Assembly: GCA_019058365.1 (NCBI GenBank)
Contig: JAHPZE010000014.1
Location: 46,040 to 110,039 of the forward strand
DNA: 64,000 nucleotides
Source: Promethearchaeota archaeon
GTDB lineage: Archaea > Asgardarchaeota > Lokiarchaeia > Sigyniarchaeales > SOKP01
Reading direction: 5' to 3'
The translations under genes and the position numbers were made by a program. Position 1 is the first letter of the stretch; each line of letters begins with the position of its first letter. This document shows positions 18,594 through 27,818 of the stretch, one piece after another. The notes below the pieces were generated by a model that saw nothing but the letters and a program-made list of their open reading frames with translations, was not told where the DNA came from and searched no databases.

Positions 18594-19127
18594 ATGTCAA
18601 TTGATAAATGGCTTTCTGAAAAAGATAATAAAGAAGAAAGAATGAAAAGAGAAGCCGCATTTAAGCGTCTTTCAAAGGATGAAGTTGAAGAGTTAAAAAA
18701 AAAGAAAATTCGAGATATGGTTAAAAAAGAGAGTAAAAAAGCCAGTAAAATTTCAGAGGAAGATAAGTTTTTAAATAAAGTGATTGAATTTAAGGATTGG
18801 TTAAATAAAAGAACTTATTTAAAAGGAGATATTGATAAAATAGAAACATGGATAAAAAATTTGTATTCAACAGTAGATTATCAAATTGAGCAAAATGAAA
18901 AATTAATTGATAATGATGAAAAAAGAGAATTAATTAAAAAATACAAAGAAATTCCATCTAAACTTCTGGATGAGAAAACAAGAGTCGCAATAAATAAGAA
19001 GATTTATGGTACAAAAAGAACAAATTCAGATAATTACTATTTAAAAAAATTAAAAAGCCTTATTCAAGAAAACCTAAAAGAAGGAGAATATTACAAGATT
19101 TTGGATATGATATTCAAAAAATTCTAA
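18594..19127 (+). CDS. Basic coiled-coil protein of unknown function
   Basis: About 177 residues from ATG 18594 (an in-frame GTG at 18582 would add four residues). It is highly charged and Lys/Glu-rich, wholly helical, with two coiled-coil segments (about 15-60 and 85-130) and no membrane span or metal site. I do not recognise the family. Its codon use matches neighbours and the frame is clean, so I take it as real. It is 89 bases upstream of a same-strand nucleotidyltransferase. Confidence 0.65.
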   Translation: MSIDKWLSEKDNKEERMKREAAFKRLSKDEVEELKKKKIRDMVKKESKKASKISEEDKFLNKVIEFKDWLNKRTYLKGDIDKIETWIKNLYSTVDYQIEQNEKLIDNDEKRELIKKYKEIPSKLLDEKTRVAINKKIYGTKRTNSDNYYLKKLKSLIQENLKEGEYYKILDMIFKKF

Positions 19128-19215
19128 TAATGTCAGCAATTTTCAAAATACTTTTTATTTTATCGATTTTTATATTTTTTATATTAAGAATTCGACACTT
19201 TTTTGAATCTAATAA

Positions 19216-20304
19216 ATGTGGCTTATCTGTCCTATTGCTGGCGTGGGTAGAAGATTACAACCTTTTACATATTCTAAGCCAAAGGCGTTTTTGAAAATAG
19301 CAGGAAAAAGATTAATTGATCATATTCTGATAAAATTGAAAAACTCGTTTCCTAAAGGAATTAATATTTGTTTTATAGTTGGTTATAAAAAACGACAAAT
19401 AACAGAATATCTTAAAAATAATCATTCAGATTATTTTAATCTCCACTTTATCGAGCAAGAACCATTAGGATATGAGGCAGATACGCCATTCTTTAGTGGT
19501 CTTGGAGATGCTATTTTATTAGCCAAAAATCTTGCTAAAAATGATGATTGTTTCATATTTTTGAGCGATAGACTTCCTATCGAAGATTACTCACAAATCT
19601 TATTGAATTTTCATCAAGATATTTGTGATGGGGTTGTAAATGTTAAATACGTAGAAAATCCGCAATTTTACGGTGTAATTGAATTAGATGAAAATGGAAC
19701 TGTAAAAACTATCGTTGAAAAGCCAAAACATCCTAAATCGAATTATGCGGTATCAGGAGCATATTTTTTTGGGATGAGTATGACAAACCGACTATTTGAA
19801 TTATTAGAAGAACAAAGTAAAATTCCACTAGAAAATGGACAAGAGCATCACATAACACCAATCATTCAACAATTGATCGAAGAAGGCTTTAAATTGAAAA
19901 TAAATGAAATGAAAGGAGATATTTTAGACTTTGGTCGACCCGAAACGTTAATCGCGGGAAATCGTCTATTACTAGCAGAAACTAAAGTACAAGATCCCAC
20001 ATATGAAAAATTATTTCAATCAGGTGATATTGTTGATTCAAAAATCGTTCCACCCGTTTTTATTGGAAAAAATGCTAAAATTGCTGATTCAGTTATAGGT
20101 CCAAATGTCTCTATTGGAGATGATGTTGTTTTAGAGAAATGCATTTTATCTGAATCGGTAATAGGTGATGGAGCAAATTTGAAAAAAATCATATCATCAG
20201 AGAGTATTGTGGGAGATTATTCAATATTAGAAGATTTAATCAAGAAAAGCATTACAATAGGAGATTCTTCTTATATCACTACGTCTAATATGAAATCATT
20301 TTAA
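19216..20304 (+). CDS. Sugar-phosphate nucleotidyltransferase with left-handed beta-helix tail
   Basis: A 362-residue protein. The N-terminal NTP-transferase domain has the nucleotide loop IAGVGRRLQPFT (about residues 7-18) and the activator Lys in KPKAFLKI, with LSDRLP as the metal-binding strand and IVEKPKHP for sugar binding. From about residue 275 the hexapeptide pattern (IGKNAKIADSVIGPNVSIGD and continuing) gives a left-handed beta-helix as in RmlA/GlmU-like enzymes. It probably makes an NDP-sugar (dTDP- or UDP-glucose type) for surface glycans or archaeal glycolipids. The loop GVGRRL instead of GxGTRL is a common archaeal variant. Confidence 0.85.
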   Translation: MWLICPIAGVGRRLQPFTYSKPKAFLKIAGKRLIDHILIKLKNSFPKGINICFIVGYKKRQITEYLKNNHSDYFNLHFIEQEPLGYEADTPFFSGLGDAILLAKNLAKNDDCFIFLSDRLPIEDYSQILLNFHQDICDGVVNVKYVENPQFYGVIELDENGTVKTIVEKPKHPKSNYAVSGAYFFGMSMTNRLFELLEEQSKIPLENGQEHHITPIIQQLIEEGFKLKINEMKGDILDFGRPETLIAGNRLLLAETKVQDPTYEKLFQSGDIVDSKIVPPVFIGKNAKIADSVIGPNVSIGDDVVLEKCILSESVIGDGANLKKIISSESIVGDYSILEDLIKKSITIGDSSYITTSNMKSF

Positions 20305-20339
20305 TTCTCTCCAAAAAAAAAAAATTGATTTAAAAAAAA

Positions 20340-21767
20340 TTATTCAAATTTAGGTCTTTTTTCTTGCCAAGGAGCAATTTCTTCAAAAGCTTTTGATACT
20401 TGGAGTACTGTTAAGTCATCAAATCGTTTTCCAACTATTTGCATACCAATTGGCAATCCTTCACTAGACCATCCACATGGAATTGAAGCTGCAGGAAGTC
20501 CCGTTAAATTGAAAGCTGCTGTAAATGGCATCCATGCTGTTGGTGAAACAATTTTTCCATCAATTTTTGTTGGAAAAGAAATTCCTAATTCAAATGCGGG
20601 TAATCCTGTCGTTGGAGTTAGCAATATATCGTATTTTTTAAAGTATTGATAAAACTGTTCAAACATAATTTTTCTACGATCCATTGATCTTGCAAAATCT
20701 AGTCCAGTGGCTTGTCCTCCGGCTTCAACTGCCTTTACAAGATCGGGATGCATTTTATCTCTCCATTCCTTTAATTTAGATCCTAAATCATATCCAAATA
20801 AAACAGTATGATAAGTTAAAAGCATACGTTCCGGATTTCTAATCTTAAATTTTGTAGGTTCAACAGTCCATCCAAATTCCTCAAAATTTTGCACCGAATC
20901 CAAGAAATTCTTTTTAACTTTTGAATCAATTACTTTGGCAAATCCTAAATCTAAAGAATATCCTATCTTCAATTGTTTTGGTTTTTCATTAAGTTTTTCT
21001 GAATAATTAACATTTTGATCTGGTAAAGAATATATATCTCCATAATGGGGTCCCTTTAACGCATCCAACATTAAAGCAGCATCCTTTACATATCTTACTA
21101 TTGGTCCATAATGGATTAATGTTTCAAAATGCACTCCATGTGTTGGATAGACAGGAACTCTTCCAAAACTGGGTTTAATCCCATAAATTCCACAAAAGCA
21201 TGATGGGATTCTAATCGAACCCCCTCCATCAGCTCCTAAAGCGAGATATCCTAATCCAGAAGCAATAGATGCTGCCGCTCCTCCACTTGATCCACCAGAA
21301 GTTCTTTCTAAATTCCATGGATTATGAGTTTCTCCAAAAATTAAATTATTAGTTACAGCTATAAATCCGAATGGGCTCATGTTTGTTTTTCCTAGAATTA
21401 CAGCACCAGCACGTTTTAATCTTTCTACACATGCATCATCTTCTTCAGCTATGTTGTTCTCATATAATTTTGAACCGAGAGTCGTTCTTATTCCTTTAAT
21501 TGGCATTTCATCTTTAATTGAAGTGGGTATACCATGCAATGATCCTAATTTTTCTCCTTTTTTAACTGCCTCATCTGCATTCTTGGCAATTTCTCTAGCC
21601 CACTCAAATGTAGGTGTGCAATAAGCGTTTATTAATGGATTGATCTTTTCAATTCTTTCTATAACAATCTCCGTAACTTCTTGAGATGTTAATTCTTGAC
21701 TTTTAATTTTTTCAGCAATATCACAAGCTGACATAAAACTAATATCTTCTTTATTCATTTTCACCAA
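20340..21767 (-). CDS. Amidase signature-family hydrolase
   Basis: A 475-residue amidase-signature enzyme with the complete Ser-cisSer-Lys triad at K85 (PTSIKDE), S160 (TSGGSSGGA) and S184 (DGGGSIRIP); the spacings 75 and 24 match the family. It hydrolyses an amide or transfers ammonia. GatA is a paralogue, but no GatC or GatB lies nearby, and the ending (PCGWSSEGLPIGMQIVG) is that of general amidases. It sits 137 bases downstream of the SCP2/ALDH cluster on the same strand and may or may not belong to it. Confidence 0.9.
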   Translation of the reverse strand: MVKMNKEDISFMSACDIAEKIKSQELTSQEVTEIVIERIEKINPLINAYCTPTFEWAREIAKNADEAVKKGEKLGSLHGIPTSIKDEMPIKGIRTTLGSKLYENNIAEEDDACVERLKRAGAVILGKTNMSPFGFIAVTNNLIFGETHNPWNLERTSGGSSGGAAASIASGLGYLALGADGGGSIRIPSCFCGIYGIKPSFGRVPVYPTHGVHFETLIHYGPIVRYVKDAALMLDALKGPHYGDIYSLPDQNVNYSEKLNEKPKQLKIGYSLDLGFAKVIDSKVKKNFLDSVQNFEEFGWTVEPTKFKIRNPERMLLTYHTVLFGYDLGSKLKEWRDKMHPDLVKAVEAGGQATGLDFARSMDRRKIMFEQFYQYFKKYDILLTPTTGLPAFELGISFPTKIDGKIVSPTAWMPFTAAFNLTGLPAASIPCGWSSEGLPIGMQIVGKRFDDLTVLQVSKAFEEIAPWQEKRPKFE

Positions 21768-21903
21768 TTATTTAATTATTTTTAATAGAGTAAAATGGGA
21801 TATTAACTAATATAAAAATTACTCTTTAAAATGTTAAATAGAATCTAAAAAAGTTAAAAAGTGTTAGATCAAGTTAAGGACGAAAATGATTATATTCGTT
21901 GTT

Positions 21904-22314
21904 TTAAAATTTAAAATCAGACTGCCATTTTTTATATCCCATTTGCCATAATTTCAATCGAGGTTTATTCACTTTATTATCCACTTCAATTCCAGGTTTA
22001 GGATTACTCATTATTTCACGATACCGAGAATAATATTCTTCCGAACTCGGATTCCCTTTAATTAGTTCCAATATAGCTTTTTCAGTAAAATATAATATTA
22101 AATCTGGTTTAATATTTGGATTGTCTTTTGTCATTTCTAATTTTTTCTCTTGTATTTTATATAAAAAATAATGGAGTTTGAAATTTTCTTCATTAGTAGA
22201 ATTTGTAGAAATAAAATATTCCCAACATGCGTCTATATTAAGATGTCTCATTATATCCAAATTAGTTGGAAAATAACTCTTCAATCTTGCATATAATTCT
22301 TCAGCATCCATCAT
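21904..22314 (-). CDS. Small SCP2-like (sterol carrier-like) protein
   Basis: A 136-residue cytosolic protein. The second half has the alternation of an SCP2-type lipid-binding fold: a strand PDLILYFT, a helix ending LIKGNPSSEEYYSRYREI, then a basic C-terminal helix. Similarity is by pattern only. It starts 10 bases after the aldehyde dehydrogenase stop, so the two are almost certainly translated from one message. A second SCP2-like protein lies on the other side of the dehydrogenase. It may present a hydrophobic aldehyde or acyl substrate. Confidence 0.6.
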   Translation of the reverse strand: MMDAEELYARLKSYFPTNLDIMRHLNIDACWEYFISTNSTNEENFKLHYFLYKIQEKKLEMTKDNPNIKPDLILYFTEKAILELIKGNPSSEEYYSRYREIMSNPKPGIEVDNKVNKPRLKLWQMGYKKWQSDFKF

Positions 22315-22323
22315 TCATTTGAA

Positions 22324-23817
22324 CTACTTTACTTTTTCTAAATTAATTGGAGTCCCATCATAAATGTATTTGCCATACACTAATTCTTGAGGATAATATT
22401 TGCAACCTGCCGGATAAGCAGAATCTTTAATTCCTCCTAATGAAACGGTAATATCAATAAGCATGGGTCTTGCATTAATATAAATATTTGCTGCTTCTAA
22501 CTCATTCTTAAAAATCTCGATACTTTTCAAATTTGATGTGTAAACAACTGCCCTCATGCCATAATTACTCGCATTTGCTAACCGTATAGCATCTTTTAGG
22601 TCATTAGCTTTAGTAATAGAGCGGACGGGCCCAAATGCCTCCTCTTTCCATAGAAATGGAGCCTTAGATAAATCACCACACAATTCTGGTTTAATTTCGA
22701 CAAGAGTTGGTGTGTAAAACAACCCATAATCCTCACCCGTATCGATTTTTTCACCTCCTGTAAATATTTTGGCATCATATTTTTTTGCGTCCTCTACCAT
22801 TACCTCCATCATCATCAAGATTCTCCTACTCCCTAAAGGACCAATATCTACGTCTGGATCAGTTGGATCTCCATATTTTAACTTTTGGATTTCTTTTATT
22901 AGACATTCTAAGTATTCATCATAAATATCTTTATGAACAATAATTCTTTTCATTGAAAAGCATTGTTGTCCAGAATTAGTGTAACTAGCTATAACATTCC
23001 ATTTTGCTACTTTTTCTAAATTTACGTCATCCATTACTATACCCGCATCGTTACCGGCACATTCGAAAAAAAAGTTTTTAAATGGTTGAGTATACATGGG
23101 AACTCCCATCGACCTATCGACGGTTTTTTTCAAAAATCCACCATAACGAGCTAAGATATCTTTTGCTGTATGAGATGAAGTGATTGTCATCAAAGTTTTA
23201 ATCATGGGTGATTTAATGAATTCATCTACTGCCCATTCTCCAGGAGCAATAGCTAAATCTAAAGCTTCAAGAGCTGGTAAATCCATTTCTTCCATTATTG
23301 CATAAGCTTCTATCATTGTCAATGGACATGCTGTAGAGGGTTTTACGATAGCTCCGTTTCCTACTAAATAATTTGCACCTAATTGATAGAGAGGAAGACT
23401 TAAAGGAGTATTACGAGGAGAAATGCATGCTGCTAAACCATGCGGGATGTACCTGATTTTAACGAGTTGTTCTCCTTCTATACTTGTTAATGGTTTTTCT
23501 TCTAGGAATTGATAATACCAATCACAAAATTTAAAACCATTCATTACAATATTTAATTCCCATTCAGAATACTTAATTGGTAACCCGCCTTCTGCCACAA
23601 CCAAATCCTTTAATTCGGATTTCTTAAAGCGTAATTTAGTAGCAAATTTAGAAAGAAGTTGAGATCGCTCAAAAAAATCCATCTCTTTTAGTAAATGTTG
23701 ATTTTTATTTATTTTCTTTATTTTTGCCCGAACTGTTTCTGGTGTGTCTGCAGGAATAGTTCTTATAAGTTCACCAGTGTATTTATTTTTTATTTCTAAT
23801 TCTTGTAATTTTGACAT
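22324..23817 (-). CDS. Aldehyde dehydrogenase (NAD(P)+-dependent)
   Basis: A 497-residue ALDH-superfamily enzyme that oxidises an aldehyde to an acid or acyl product. The catalytic Cys is C296 in NSGQQCFS, the general base Glu is E262 in FFECAGND (replacing the usual ELGG), and the cofactor-binding Asn/Lys lie in ISPRNTPLS and IVKPSTACP. EEAFGPVRS near residue 400 is the family's cofactor-ribose Glu. Flanking genes encode SCP2-like carriers and an SDR, suggesting a lipid or other hydrophobic aldehyde substrate; that is inference from context. Confidence 0.93.
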   Translation of the reverse strand: MSKLQELEIKNKYTGELIRTIPADTPETVRAKIKKINKNQHLLKEMDFFERSQLLSKFATKLRFKKSELKDLVVAEGGLPIKYSEWELNIVMNGFKFCDWYYQFLEEKPLTSIEGEQLVKIRYIPHGLAACISPRNTPLSLPLYQLGANYLVGNGAIVKPSTACPLTMIEAYAIMEEMDLPALEALDLAIAPGEWAVDEFIKSPMIKTLMTITSSHTAKDILARYGGFLKKTVDRSMGVPMYTQPFKNFFFECAGNDAGIVMDDVNLEKVAKWNVIASYTNSGQQCFSMKRIIVHKDIYDEYLECLIKEIQKLKYGDPTDPDVDIGPLGSRRILMMMEVMVEDAKKYDAKIFTGGEKIDTGEDYGLFYTPTLVEIKPELCGDLSKAPFLWKEEAFGPVRSITKANDLKDAIRLANASNYGMRAVVYTSNLKSIEIFKNELEAANIYINARPMLIDITVSLGGIKDSAYPAGCKYYPQELVYGKYIYDGTPINLEKVK

Positions 23818-23869
23818 AATTCTTAATAAGCTTTTTTCAATTTCAAATATAGAATATAAAGATCAAACC

Positions 23870-24340
23870 TTATTTCTCGTCGTCATCTTTGAGGATACCG
23901 GCGGTTTGAGCAAACCTACCATAACCCATATCAATTAAAGTTTGTGTTCTTTTGTGCAGTATAAAATCAATCCATCCATTTTTCTCGTTTGGATCATTAT
24001 AAAAAGATCCTAAAAGTTGTGCATATTCTAGCTTCGTTTTTGTTTGGATTAATTTTTCTACGGCATCTAATGAGAGTGCTAGTTCTAAATCTGAATCAAT
24101 AGCACTCCCTGGTTTTATTTCAATCCCATTTCCATTTCGATAGACATTAAAAATATCTATAGGAGCTCTCTTATCATATGCTTCAATCGAAGGATAAAGG
24201 GCAAAATCAAAATCTGATCCACTAATTAGATCAGAAAAAATTTCAGGATATTTTGCTAAAAAAGTGGTGTATTTTTTTGTAATTTTTGTCTTGTAATCTT
24301 CTTTATCTATAATTTTACTTGTCATTTCTTCTTCCAGCAT
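23870..24340 (-). CDS. SCP2-like protein
   Basis: A 156-residue protein. The core has an SDLELALSLDAVEKLIQTK strand-helix unit followed by a GWIDFILHKRTQ strand and a GYGRF turn, as in SCP2 sterol-transfer domains attached to archaeal acyl-CoA enzymes. There is no signal peptide. It lies 53 bases upstream of the ALDH start and 19 bases downstream of the SDR stop, in the same operon. Assignment is by pattern, so moderate. Confidence 0.55.
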   Translation of the reverse strand: MLEEEMTSKIIDKEDYKTKITKKYTTFLAKYPEIFSDLISGSDFDFALYPSIEAYDKRAPIDIFNVYRNGNGIEIKPGSAIDSDLELALSLDAVEKLIQTKTKLEYAQLLGSFYNDPNEKNGWIDFILHKRTQTLIDMGYGRFAQTAGILKDDDEK

Positions 24341-24358
24341 TTCCTTAAAACACTCTTC

Positions 24359-25354
24359 CTAATTTTTTTCTTTTTCTATATATTCTTTATACCATTTTAT
24401 CGTCTCTACTAATCCGTCTCTTAAGGGTGTAATCTTATAACCTAATTTTTCAATTGCTTTTTCAGAGGAATATGACCAATTATGATTAATCATTTTAACG
24501 GTTGATCTATTGGTATATGGCATTGTTTTAGTCAATTTTGTTTTTAATTCACATAATGAGGCATATAATTTAGCGAAACTCATTGGAAAATGGCGTGGAT
24601 TTTTTTTATTTCCTGCTATTTCAGCAATTAAATCTAACCAATCCTTAAATTTGATATTAATTCCCCCAAGAATGAAATCTTCACCTTTTAAGTCATTTCG
24701 ATCAATAACACTTACAACTCCATCAACAATATCATTCACATATACAAAATTTCCGATATTATCTCCTTTTCCAGGGCATCCTAAGAACTTCCTTGCCGTA
24801 ATGTCTAAAATAATTTGACCAAATATATTAAAATCTCTAGGACCGTAGACTATTCCAGGGTAAAATATAGTTACATTAAGATCTTTGTTAATAAAATCTT
24901 TTATTAGTTTTTTGGCTTGAAATTTTGTCTTTGCATAATCAAGATATAATCCATCCTCACACTCATAGGTTTCATCCACAGGATCAATCGGAGTTCCCCC
25001 CAAAGCAATAAAAGAACTGATATAGATAAGGCGAATATTTTTTTCTAAAGCTATTTGAGCAATATTTTCAGTGCCTTTTACATTAATATCCTCGATAATT
25101 GATTTATCTTTTGCCCACATTCTGGTATAAGCTGCTAGATGATATATTAAGTCAATACTTTCTGCAGCTTTGTAAAGAATCTCAATATCTCGAATATCAC
25201 CATAAAAATATTCAATGTTTTTTAATCCTTCAAATGGAGTTATATCACTACTCTCTCTTACTAATAACTTCAAGTTATGTCCTAAACTTTGCAGTTTCCT
25301 TACTAAAGGTACTCCAATAAAACCCGTGCCACCAGTTATTAATACATTTGCCAT
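24359..25354 (-). CDS. NAD-dependent epimerase/dehydratase (extended SDR)
   Basis: A 331-residue extended short-chain dehydrogenase. The NAD(P) loop is TGGTGFIG (residues 7-14), the acidic DIRD motif near 54, LAAYT near 74, Ser in YISSFIA, and the catalytic YxxxK as YAKTK near residue 146. The dihydroflavonol-reductase/3-beta-HSD-like subgroup (VYGPRDFN, then a YVNDIVDGV strand) fits best. It is first in the SDR, SCP2-like, ALDH, SCP2-like run, so it may oxidise or reduce a hydrophobic alcohol in the same pathway. Confidence 0.88.
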   Translation of the reverse strand: MANVLITGGTGFIGVPLVRKLQSLGHNLKLLVRESSDITPFEGLKNIEYFYGDIRDIEILYKAAESIDLIYHLAAYTRMWAKDKSIIEDINVKGTENIAQIALEKNIRLIYISSFIALGGTPIDPVDETYECEDGLYLDYAKTKFQAKKLIKDFINKDLNVTIFYPGIVYGPRDFNIFGQIILDITARKFLGCPGKGDNIGNFVYVNDIVDGVVSVIDRNDLKGEDFILGGINIKFKDWLDLIAEIAGNKKNPRHFPMSFAKLYASLCELKTKLTKTMPYTNRSTVKMINHNWSYSSEKAIEKLGYKITPLRDGLVETIKWYKEYIEKEKN

Positions 25355-25581
25355 AACAAGAATATTAATGTATCATAAAGAAATTTTAAATTATTAAAAG
25401 GTTACATCGTATTAAAGTAAGATCTTAGAGATGTTCGAGATTTACATCTTTTAATATTAGGAAACCTCGGAATCAATATTAATGTTTTTTCTTGTTGATT
25501 TCAGAACATATTTATTAAAGAACTTCAATTATAATATGTTAGATCTTCCAAAATTTTAACTAAATAGATATTGATTATAGA

Positions 25582-26139
25582 TTGAAGGATAAAGTAAAGA
25601 ATTTTGGTAAATTTCATTCGCAATTAGATCTACCTTTTTCAGAAACAAATCATGAATTTTTAAGAGAGATATTTAAAACACTTGAACTTAAATTTGGTTT
25701 AAAATACGCCTCTAATCAAAAATTGATTGATTTAGGAGCGGGAAATGGAAGTATAGTAATTTTTGCTGCTTTAAATTATAATATAACATCTATTGGAATT
25801 GAGATTAACGAAAACCTAAAAAATGAAGCAAAAAACTGTGTAAAATCATTGAAAAAGGAAGGATATTACAAAAAAAGATTATTGAAGAAAATAAAAATTA
25901 AACATAGAGATTTCTTTACATATAATTTAAAAGATTATAATTATATTTACATTTATTCACTCCCTTCAATGCATAAATATCTTAAACATGTATTCAGAAC
26001 GGCTAAAAAAGGAGCAATCATTATATCTCACATTTATGAACTCGAAAATTTTAACTCTACTTTGAAAGATAAATATATATTAAGCCATAAAAGAGATAAT
26101 CAAGAGTTTTTTACCTTTTTTTATAAAAAAATTTCATGA
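25582..26139 (+). CDS. SAM-dependent methyltransferase, ATPSCKMT/FAM173-like
   Basis: A 185-residue class I methyltransferase. Motif I is LIDLGAGNGSI near residue 50, with the acidic IGIEIN strand after it and YIYSLPSM in the motif IV position. The short length and the DLGAGNGSIVIFAAL sequence recall FAM173-type protein-lysine methyltransferases. The start codon is TTG at 25582; no ATG precedes motif I. It stands alone, divergent from the SDR operon across a 227-base AT-rich gap in which I see no gene. Confidence 0.8.
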   Translation: MKDKVKNFGKFHSQLDLPFSETNHEFLREIFKTLELKFGLKYASNQKLIDLGAGNGSIVIFAALNYNITSIGIEINENLKNEAKNCVKSLKKEGYYKKRLLKKIKIKHRDFFTYNLKDYNYIYIYSLPSMHKYLKHVFRTAKKGAIIISHIYELENFNSTLKDKYILSHKRDNQEFFTFFYKKIS

Positions 26140-26270
26140 TTGGTATCAAATTATGAGAAAGAGAATAATCCTAATGTAATTGTTTAGCAAATATTATATT
26201 CTTGTGTAACATCAAAAAATATAATTATAAATAAAATACAAATAAATAAATATATAATTTTTAATCGAAA

Positions 26271-26282
26271 CGAATTTTTATA
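26271..26282 (+). promoter_or_regulatory. Putative BRE/TATA element for the 7-TM protein gene
   Basis: A purine-rich CGAAACGA stretch (from about 26266) followed by ATTTTTATAATA lies about 20-30 bases before ATG 26303, the usual BRE plus TATA spacing for an almost leaderless archaeal message. Confidence 0.35.
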
Positions 26283-26302
26283 ATAAAGGTGTATAAATAC
26301 AA

Positions 26303-27013
26303 ATGGTAATTGTTTTTGAAGGCTGGCTGGATGGGATAACTGCATCTCTTATTGTTTTTTCTTCAGTTATTTTTGGATTATTTTCTCTTTATAAATCAAT
26401 AAAACTAAAAGCAAAACTACTTTCAATAGCTGGTTTAAATATGATATTCGTCGGTTTCTTATGGCTCGGACCAACATCTGATTTCTTTTTCAAATTAATA
26501 ACAGATACAAATATTAGTCCTGTAGTAATTTATGTATTTTTAAGCTACACGTGGGTTGCACCAGCTCTATTTTTTGCTATGTATCTAGGTGGAGAACTTT
26601 TAATACCGAAATATAAATGGGTACTTGTTGGAATTTTTATAGTCTTGGGTGCAATTTTTGAATTTTTTCTATGGACTCAACCAAATCCTGGGCAATCATT
26701 TGAATTTATTGAGGTTAGACCTCCTGTTAATGGTTTAATTGATGCAGGTTTTAACAGAACTCATCCAACGTTTATTATGGTGGCTGTATTTTTAATGTCT
26801 GCGTTAATTTTCTTGGGCATAGGGATGGCAGTAAAAGCAAAACAAGCAACAGGTTTATTAAGGAAAAAATTTACCTATTTATCAATTGGTTACATTATTT
26901 TTGTTGTATGTGGAGCTTTAGATTCAATTCTTACTTTAGTTGTTGCTATTGGGATTGTAAGAGTTGTAATGGCTACATTCGCCGTCTGGATGTATCTAGG
27001 CTTAAAGACTTAA
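26303..27013 (+). CDS. Seven-transmembrane protein of unknown function
   Basis: A 236-residue integral membrane protein with about seven hydrophobic helices (roughly 10-28, 38-56, 70-95, 105-122, 155-175, 188-210, 212-232). One extramembrane loop (about 125-150) contains the FIEVRPPVNG segment. It resembles no enzyme family I know and lacks catalytic motifs. The 7-TM layout recalls sensory input domains, but no signalling domain is attached. It is flanked by T-rich termination signals and is probably monocistronic. Confidence 0.75.
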   Translation: MVIVFEGWLDGITASLIVFSSVIFGLFSLYKSIKLKAKLLSIAGLNMIFVGFLWLGPTSDFFFKLITDTNISPVVIYVFLSYTWVAPALFFAMYLGGELLIPKYKWVLVGIFIVLGAIFEFFLWTQPNPGQSFEFIEVRPPVNGLIDAGFNRTHPTFIMVAVFLMSALIFLGIGMAVKAKQATGLLRKKFTYLSIGYIIFVVCGALDSILTLVVAIGIVRVVMATFAVWMYLGLKT

Positions 27014-27028
27014 AAGAAAATAATTAAA

Positions 27029-27050
27029 TTTTTCCTTTTTTTAATTTTTT
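27029..27050 (+). terminator. T-rich terminator after the 7-TM gene
   Basis: Three T-tracts (5, 7 and 6 T) in 22 bases begin 16 bases past the stop at 27013. This fits intrinsic U-tract termination in archaea. Confidence 0.45.
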
Positions 27051-27110
27051 AATGTTTATTACTATATTCATGTTAATTTTGAAGAATTTTCTTAAAATTC
27101 TAAGCAAAAC

Positions 27111-27512
27111 TCACTCTTTATTAATTTTTAGTAATAATTCTTTTAAATACAATTTCATGAAATACCTTTGATTATTACAGAAATCAAGTTTTTGGGTATT
27201 AGTTAAATCCTGACAATTTGATAATATAGTGTGGATATCATTTGAAATAGAGAGATATTCATCATTTGAATCATTTAATCTATACTTCGAGTTGTTAGAT
27301 TCGCTTTTATTGATTTCATTAAAAGGTATTTCAATATTATCAGTTTTTATATCAAATTGAAATCTTTTTTTATACTCACAGAGAGAAGTAATTAACAAAT
27401 CAGATATATTTTTAAAGGTTTCCTTCGAATTGATGTGATTAAATAGCTCGGAGACAAGATTAGAAATTACATTTTTATCTAAATTTTGAACATTCTGGTC
27501 GAAAAGATTCAA
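27111..27512 (-). CDS. Hypothetical acidic helical protein
   Basis: A 133-residue frame from TTG 27512. It is Asn/Asp/Ser-rich in the middle and helical at both ends, with no recognisable domain. The frame stays open a further 25 codons upstream (to a stop near 27588) without an ATG, so the start is unsure. It is opposite to both neighbours. It could be an orphan gene or a long chance ORF in AT-rich DNA. Confidence 0.4.
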   Translation of the reverse strand: MNLFDQNVQNLDKNVISNLVSELFNHINSKETFKNISDLLITSLCEYKKRFQFDIKTDNIEIPFNEINKSESNNSKYRLNDSNDEYLSISNDIHTILSNCQDLTNTQKLDFCNNQRYFMKLYLKELLLKINKE

Positions 27513-27818
27513 ATTTCCTAAATCTGATCTGTTTTCATAGGATATGTCAGAGAAATCTTTATTAATAAACCCTTTTGAAATTATAGGTCATCTCGAAGAA
27601 ATTTGAATTTGTAATAAGTAAAATTGATCTTTTATTTAAAAAAAAAGCCTCTCTGAATTTAGTGGAAATTTGAATAGCTGGGTGTTGCACCAAATTGATA
27701 TTAAAAATTAAAATAAAATAATTATTCGGTTTAAAGAATTTTTATAAATATTGAGAACAAAATATTATTAACTTTTAACATAATCGTTCTAAAAATTATA
27801 AATAAATAGGAAAAAATT

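Noticed and set aside
24510..24818. Plus-strand 102-codon ORF opposite the SDR gene
   Set aside because: Shadow of a conserved gene; no start context or domain.
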